From: Acanthaster planci
Lineage: Eukaryota; Echinodermata; Asteroidea; Valvatida; Acanthasteridae
NCBI RefSeq assembly: GCF_001949145.1
Contig: NW_019091359.1
Location: forward strand, 441,498-505,497
Length of the DNA stretch: 64,000 bases
Direction of reading: 5' to 3'
Shown: one piece after another, positions 57,485 to 64,000 of the stretch
How positions within the stretch are numbered: the stretch's first letter is position 1
Layout: each line of letters starts with the position of its first letter
The notes under the pieces: generated by a model
Database searches by the model: none
Told to the model about the DNA's origin: nothing
What the model saw: only the letters and a program-made list of their open reading frames with translations
Position numbers and translations under genes: made by a program

Positions 57485-58795
57485 ATTGGCCCGATTTTTT
57501 TTTTAATTTTCGTTCACGTTCTGCTATTACCGAGCCGAGGAGAGGGTAGACATTTTTTCTGTGTGATATTCGTTTTTTTGGTTTTTCTTTTCGAGGTTTG
57601 AATTACTCTCAACTTACTCGGCAGCCTGTGTGAACTAATTGCCTTGCAAGATCTATGGTACCCAATGTTACTACGGAGCACTGCCGTGTCAATTTACTCC
57701 AGCAAGTCTCCACATTTTCCTCCGAGGAATGATCTGCATTTTATCAGAACTAGTTATCAGAAACGTCTTCTAAAAGATTTCTTTCACCGAGTATAGATTA
57801 TGGAACGAGTAAGAAGCTTTTCCTAATTGAAACAACAACAGGAACAAAAGCAACAAAAAATAGCAGTAACAAAAACTATTACAACAACGTTACATTTCAT
57901 TAGTTCTTTCTGTGATTATATAAGCAATTTATGACTGTGATAATCCCGGAACTACAAATCATGGATCTGCCTGATGATCTGCAAGAAACGAAAACATAAT
58001 ATTGATTATAAACTTCGCTTTGGAAGCCTTACTCCTAATCAAGTAGAATTTGATTTCTGATCGGAGAAAAAAACCCACATTTTAGCTCTGCAGTGAGCTT
58101 CTTTTTAATTTACAGTGTAAATACACATTGTAGTGGGTTATTTCCTTTTGTTCCTTTTTGTCACAAATAATCAAACGAATACAACAACATGATTTGTCAA
58201 GAATGCCGCCAGATTGGTTTTTATTGGACGTCTGTTATCGACAGTGCTGAGACAATCACTATCGAAGCCAGGTTTCTTGGTTGTTGGATGAAAAAGGTAG
58301 ATTTTTGCGTTTGACGCCACACTCAGGCAGTTTAAACGGGGAATTGTTCGTGGTTTGTTTGTTTTTTTTAATTCAAATTTGACAGAGTAGACGGGAACGT
58401 TTTCCAATTGCATTATACCGCATTCATCTATGGCTCAGAATTTGCATCAGGTAGGACATGAATCACGTAGGGCGACCGCAATACATCTGTTGATATTATG
58501 ATTCAGACAAGAAAAAATATTCTCAGCTCCGAAGGATATTGTAACACACATGTATTTGTGAAACTGACACCAAAAACTGAAAAAAATCGGCAAAAATGAC
58601 ATCAAAGAAACTGGAGGCTTAACACATCTGTCAACTCAATATGTTGGTATCACATGACTTCTATTAAGAGTCCTCGTCGGCAAGCAAATGAAAATCGAAC
58701 ACCAACTCTTTATTTTGGGGCTTTCCGCTCTTTTTTCGTAGTGTAGATGCGAGAAATAATCACTTCTTGATGATTTTTCCCTACTTGCCAGCGGC
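57485..58795. other. Noncoding stretch, no gene seen
   Basis: AT-rich. A CAA-rich simple tract lies at 57830-57890 (ACAACAACA words). The minus frame 58171-58413 is without a domain. Confidence 0.5.
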
Positions 58796-60140
58796 GGCAA
58801 ATTGGTAGAGGATGGAGAAGGCACGCCGCACGGCCGTGAAAGGAATGGTCGGATTAAGTCGGCGGCGCAACGCAGACAAGACACGGTGCAATATCATCAT
58901 CCGTCTTCGGTCCTCCGGCTGGCGCTGACTTCCACTTTGTGTTCTCCTTTTTTCGATCCAGTGACGGAAGAAGGGGGAAACGACTCTCCGGTTTCATTAA
59001 TCGCTACTTTGTTTCATCTCACAAAGGTATCAGTTTCGTATTTAATACTGGCTATTAGGCAGGGAAAGTGTGCGTTATACGCGGCGTTTTATTGAGAGAT
59101 TAATTTGGGACGGTCAACAACACGTTTTCGATGCCAGTTTGGGTTTCAGTGCCTGTGTGTTCGCCCTAAAGTAGATTTTTGCAAAAACAGCTAGGAGTCA
59201 AGAACATGTCTAAATACAGAAACATTTGAAACATGGTTGAGTGTTACATTTTAACTTGGCAAGGTACAAGTTTTTTTTTCTCAATTATTTCAAGAATATT
59301 TCATCAACGTTCGCGATGCCATGTAGCCATATAAATTTCCATAGCCATGTGTCCCATTTTATACATATTGAATGTAATACTCCAAATATTGTATTGCTAT
59401 CTTAAAAAAGAAATTCCCTGCTGCTGAACACTTCGAGAACTGGCAATGTAAATTTAATAACTTTGAGGTAAAAGGCCTTAAGAACGGCTTCTCACGGGGA
59501 AAAAATATATTGAAAGGCTGTTATGAGGGTAAACAAAGCATTCTCTGACTTTCATCAAATGAGTATAAACGCCTACGAGTATCTTGAGTGGCCTACACGG
59601 ATGGAGACCTCGTTGCCAGCGTTCCTAACAAAAAAAACGGAATCCAAGCCCCACCCAAGGGAACTGACACAGCACCAGGGCCTACCCATCCTCTCCTTGG
59701 GTTTGGGGATACTCTCAACATGTTAACCATGGGGCGACCCCTCTCCTAGATTTCTTCGAAGATTTGATTCAATGCAAGGGTCTGGCTACCTTCTAAATGA
59801 AGGCCTCATGGTGTTCTGTTGAAGACAAAATTGCGTCGCTGCAACAAAAAGTCGGCAGTGCGGATTTGACCTGAAAGGATGGCTTTGTAGGGTTGCCCTC
59901 AGCTGTCCTATGACCGACGGTTTCAATACATCAGAAAGAGCAATCAGTCTCAAACACTAAAGTTCTCTTTACAATTTTTTTCGTCGAAGAATTATGCTTT
60001 TGAAGCGGGTTGAGTTTCTCCTTAAATCCATCACATACAGACACCCAATCATGACATAGATACCGATCAATTTTTTCTCCAACAAGTTTGGAAAAAAGTG
60101 GAAAATGTCTGATTACAAATCCTGAAATCCTTTACAATAG
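58795..60140. other. Noncoding stretch with a CpG-rich left part
   Basis: 58790-58930 is CpG-rich and repeat-free and might be regulatory. The 97-codon frame across it is without a domain. The remainder is AT-rich with nothing recognised. Confidence 0.4.
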
Positions 60141-60149
60141 TGATGGAGC

Positions 60150-60485
60150 AACCGATCCGAATCTAAGTTCAGGACCTATTGGATTAATCCCCCTGCGGCT
60201 CAGCATGGGCAATATCCTAGCCGAGGCCATACACGAAGTGCGCTGGTAAGACCCATATTGCCTGAGCCAGTTGCCGTCTACCCCCCTGAAAAAAAGCTCT
60301 AGGCGTCTTTCAACAGCGTTTTTTCAGCCGAAATCCCCCTCTCCAAATCCCCCCGCCGATATGCGATAGCCCCGCGCCTCGCTCGGAGCGGTGCCGGCGG
60401 AAATTGGCCGCCCGCGACCAGCTCGGTGCTGCCAGTATCAGTTAGGCCTGATAGGCTCACCAGAGTCCCGGGCAACAACCTCTTT
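60150..60485. promoter_or_regulatory. Candidate cis-regulatory block, GC-rich
   Basis: GC-rich, repeat-free DNA with GGATTAATCCCCC (60181, two opposed bicoid/Otx-type cores forming a GGATTAATCC palindrome). Its right half (60340-60480) is CpG-rich. No frame over 60 codons. Flanks are AT-rich on both sides. Confidence 0.33.
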
Positions 60486-60489
60486 CAGG

Positions 60490-61925
60490 TATCTATTCTT
60501 CTACCGCACTCCTTGATGCATTCTACTGATTTGTTAGATTGCAACGGTAGCATTTGCTGACGATTTTCCTTTCTTTCTCGAATTTCAAAACAGTTTTTAT
60601 GACTTCTGAGTGATTGACTCTGGAAAAAACGATTTGAAATAACCTCCCTCCAGCAGGTCAGTTGTGGGCATTGTCACCAGAAAAACCTTTGCAACAGCGG
60701 TGCCACTTTACAATGTTTTCTCGAGTAGGGAGAGGCCGATAATTATATGTTAAGGAGCCCCAAAATGGACAGCTGTGTTCACCGTCACCCACTGCTCACG
60801 GGAACAACATAAAGTTGCCGAGTATGAATGTGTAATATCATTCAGTACTTAGTTTCCAATATGAACGTAAAATATTTCGATTCAAAATGTTGTGGTGCAT
60901 ATGCATTCCAGTTCCACTAATATTGCTCCTGGAAAACCTAGGGGTAGCAGACGTAAAAATAGGCTAGCACCTCTTCACAAGCGCTGGCGATAATTAAGTA
61001 GGACCCGAGGCACCAGACCAACACGGCAACGCCAACACGTACAGCTAAACGTGAAAACAGCTGGGCGCCCATAATTCTACATATGGCGCGTAATACAACC
61101 TGCCTCACATATCACAAGACAGGTGGTGGAACGGATGAGATGAGAGGTGAAACTAATCTTGGCACTCACTCATGATCGACTCATTTTCAGCCTAAAACTC
61201 TATATGACGCATTATTCATAATAAACACACTGATGTTACACTTCCTACTGAGGCATTCTTTATTCTTCAAAAGTGCCCTGGGATGGGTTGGTAAGGTTGA
61301 TCCAACTGGGAAACAACAATCCCCAAAATGACTGCGTCGAGAAAACTTTGCAATCACTGTAGGAGATTACTTTTTGTTTAGCAAAAGAGAACTTGATGAA
61401 GTGGGATTGAACGTCAAACGTCGACCAATTTAGGGTAACAATGGTCAATTTCTGAACTTTGGAGTTCGTTATTTCTATTTTTCCTGTTTTCTGTAATTGT
61501 TTGTTCATGTCCCTACCCGTTTTCATAATTTATTTAAGAAACCACGAAAATACGATCAAGTCTCGTTCTGTTACAGTTTTACGTTGAAGAGCACTCGTGG
61601 ATCGCGACATCTTATTTAGCAAACCCCAAAACTTTTGCAAAATGTACGTCATTTATTAGCATTCAGATTCGTGAATGAAATTGATCAGTCAACAAAAGTA
61701 TCATCATATTAACTGGGTTTCAACCAATTTTAGTTCACTTCACTCTAAATTGATCAAAGCTAATCTATCTCACCAAAAACTGTTACCAGTAACTATCAGC
61801 TGCATGACCTGGTAGAGACCTCGAAGAAAAAACAATTCATGCCAAGTAACTCTTATCCCGTGTATATTTCTCATGACTTACATAGGATTTGATCTAGATA
61901 ATAAATATTCTGTGCACCCCGTTGA
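60490..61925. other. Noncoding stretch, no gene seen
   Basis: AT-rich. One 88-codon minus frame (61260-61526) without a domain. No repeats recognised. Confidence 0.5.
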
Positions 61926-61929
61926 CAAG

Positions 61930-62460
61930 TCGTCTGTGTGACCCCGTCGTCTAGGCTCCCAGTCCCGGCACTTAACTCATCCCTGCCCGGCTCGAACTCC
62001 CGGCGTCTTGGCCAAATTAATTTCCGAAAATTGTCTCAAGTTCGTCGTCTTTTTCATCCCAACCCCGTGATTTCCCCTCTCGTGGCCATCATCTAAACAT
62101 GTCCGTTTGTGAAATTACCAATTTTCTTGAGATGATGATGGTGATTTTTTCCCTCCATCTCTTTCACTTCTATTTTTTTTTCGTCTTCTTTCTTCGCCCC
62201 ATTCTCTGTCGATCTCTCGCGATCGGCGAAGAGGGGAAAATTCTTCTTACACGACCCCGTCCTCCGCTGTCAGATTAATCGGTGGAGATTGAGGGACCTT
62301 AATTTTCTGTAATTACAGTCGGCCCGTCTTCAAAAAGGATTCTTGGATTTACGGTACAGCGGTGAAGGCTCGCGAGGCCCGCGCGAAATAGGCCCGTCAC
62401 GACCGTCAGGTACCGACGCGGCGAGCCAGGCGACGGCTATGTGAAAGGTATTGGATGTTC
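61930..62460. promoter_or_regulatory. Candidate cis-regulatory block
   Basis: About 500 bases without repeats or long frames. GATTAATC (62273) is a palindromic bicoid/Otx-type site. CTGTAATTACAG (62307-62318) is a perfect palindrome on a TAATTA homeodomain core. A CCTTAATTTT site lies between them. The right part (62340-62440) is CpG-rich with CGCGAGGCCCGCGCG. The block is framed by AT-rich DNA. Confidence 0.37.
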
Positions 62461-62464
62461 GCGC

Positions 62465-64000
62465 TTGTCATGTTGGTAGTAAAAACACGTCTGCCTGGTC
62501 CACGGTGAACGCATTAAAGCTGCGCATTCGGGAAGAAAACCTTCATCTTAAAAGCTGATTTTAAACATTTCAATTTTCATGTCTGAGTTGGTTTTCACAT
62601 GGGAGACGCATGATGTAACTCGCAATTTAAAAACTTTGACGTTCCATAAATGTTTTAGTTTGTCGCAGGATAAATAAACGTAAACGTCATCAGGAAAGTA
62701 CATTGAGAATAGTGCACTGTTATTAAGCAGTTTGCCAAACCTGTGGATTCTACCCCCCCACACACACACACATTCACAGACAAACTGTCCATTGTGACAA
62801 TAAAGGCCTGAAGTTCTCGCCATAAAGATCGGTTTTAGCTCACTGACTATTGTGTCAACTGTCTAGGGTTATGGTTATTAGGCCTAAAACATTTTGTGAT
62901 TTGCTGATCAAATAGCCATTTCCAAAAGTAGTGGCAAGCCGCATGTCATTGGAAAAAACTCTCATCCAAAAAGGCATAACTGTGGAAGGAAAACTGTGCT
63001 TTACTGTTATTCATTAGGCCCTATTGCGTGCACTTATTTCACAGTCAAGGGGAGATAAATTTCATATTTTTCTCGATAGTAACATTTCCAAATTATTAAG
63101 TCAGCAGGAAAAAACGCATGCATTTTGTGGGGAATTTTATCAGCCATGCAACGTAAGGGCATACTGTCTTGAAAGTTCTCGTCTTGCATGCATTGTAAGT
63201 ACATTTACAGCATCAAACGGTATCCTATTCAAACCAGGGAGATATTTTGGACAACCTTTGAATGATACAAGTCGCATTTGGCTAAACAAGACGTGGACTT
63301 TCGCAGTGTTTCAATTAGTATGTTATACAGTTGGCAATACATACCAGAGACGTAATCTACCATCTCGACCATTTTGCCTACGTGCTCGACTCGAAAAAAA
63401 ATCAATGGTAAGACTAATTCAAGGTCAGTGACCACAGGAAACCAGTTATAGTTCGGGCTACAAACAGTATTTATTTTCCACATCATTCCCTTGGTGGGGC
63501 ATGTTAATATTCACTTAGCGGTCCACCGCGAGTTCAAGTATACACACAGTTCAAGCACGGAGCAAATCGCGCCGATTTTCTGCATCACTGCTCCTCTGAG
63601 TACAAGGCGCCAGTCGTGCCGCTAAAATGTACGAGTGGGCCACTATTGTTTTAGCTAATGGAGGGTGTGCTAATGGAGACATGCACGCGATCGGTACACC
63701 CCAAATTATCGGTGATTTGGTTTTACGTTTAATTCCCGTCTTTAATCCAAAGGTATAGAGAGGGCCGCGGAAATGGAATAGATCACTGCATATTTCCATA
63801 GCAGCCTACTGTAATTTTGAATGCCCTTGAATTTGCCAACTGAAACAATGCCATGGGTTTGCTGTTTGAAAACAAAAAACAGACAGATAACAGTGAAGAC
63901 ACCAAGGTCCGAAAAGTATCAAAATGGCTAACATTAGATTCTCGGGAAGCTAAATAGCAGCATGCATGGTTTAAATAGATTTCAATTGCCAGAAAAGGAC
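62465..64000. other. Noncoding stretch, no gene seen
   Basis: A CA repeat lies at 62759-62772. A 135-codon plus frame (63024-63431) and overlapping minus frames have no domains and no promoter or splice context. A mixed, more balanced stretch at 63500-63780 could be regulatory. Nothing else is recognised. Confidence 0.45.

Noticed and set aside
61985-62010. B-box-like GAGTTCGAGCCGGG on the minus strand
   Set aside because: No A box at the right distance and no tRNA fold, so a chance match in GC-rich DNA.
1-64000. CRISPR arrays, bacterial operons, prophage or plasmid functions
   Set aside because: No regularly spaced direct repeats, no ribosome-binding-site-led genes and no dense coding. The window is eukaryotic in all respects I can judge.

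Overview
This 64 kb window looks like intergenic or intronic nuclear DNA from a marine invertebrate animal. It has no operons and no bacterial-style gene packing. The longest open frame is 171 codons, and many overlapping short frames lie on both strands without any domain I recognise. The sequence is AT-leaning. It carries many TACATGTA-type and TAGGCCTA-type words, eukaryotic tRNA-derived SINEs, a hAT-type miniature transposon, several foldback repeats and long homopolymer or pyrimidine tracts. In my experience this mixture fits invertebrate deuterostomes such as echinoderms, hemichordates or cephalochordates. That placement is an inference, because no marker gene is present to test it.

Layout. 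Positions 1-5.7 kb are noncoding, with a degenerate GTGTTAATAA repeat and a possible Penelope-type relic. Around 5.75-6.13 kb is the only place where I can build a plausible gene start: a GC-richer leader, an ATG followed after 7 codons by AG|GTAAGC, a 97-base intron and a 19-codon lysine/alanine-rich exon. If it is real, the rest of the window could be its long downstream introns. From 6.1 to 30 kb the DNA is noncoding, with an intact hAT-like MITE (11.26-11.45 kb), several inverted repeats (9.2, 15.1, 20.9-21.1, 23.56 and 28.2 kb), an AP-1-like TGACTAA cluster (23.3-23.5 kb) and a long pyrimidine tract ending in an acceptor-like TAG (29.1-29.2 kb). From 30 to 50 kb there are GTGGAC hairpins, a decayed tRNA-SINE (33.1 kb), a CCAAT/donor promoter-like patch (34.2 kb), a 210-base foldback (35.2-35.4 kb), a second SINE family with a conserved-looking core (41.4-41.6 kb), a CTCGTA/TACGAG palindromic array (42.7-42.9 kb) and a long-armed hairpin (48.4 kb). 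From 50 to 64 kb the main items are a tRNA-SINE palindrome with two 116-base arms (52.6-52.9 kb) and a strong G-quadruplex motif (56.5 kb).

Between the repeats lie a dozen or so blocks of 200-600 bases. They have higher GC, no repeat structure, mixed high-information sequence and clusters of homeodomain, Fox or CCAAT-like words. I list them as candidate cis-regulatory blocks at low confidence. Their number and spacing in DNA lacking confident exons is what the regulatory landscape of a developmental gene looks like, but only alignment to related genomes or chromatin data can show this. I found no CRISPR array, rRNA, functional tRNA, complete transposase or viral gene, and no clear novel gene system.
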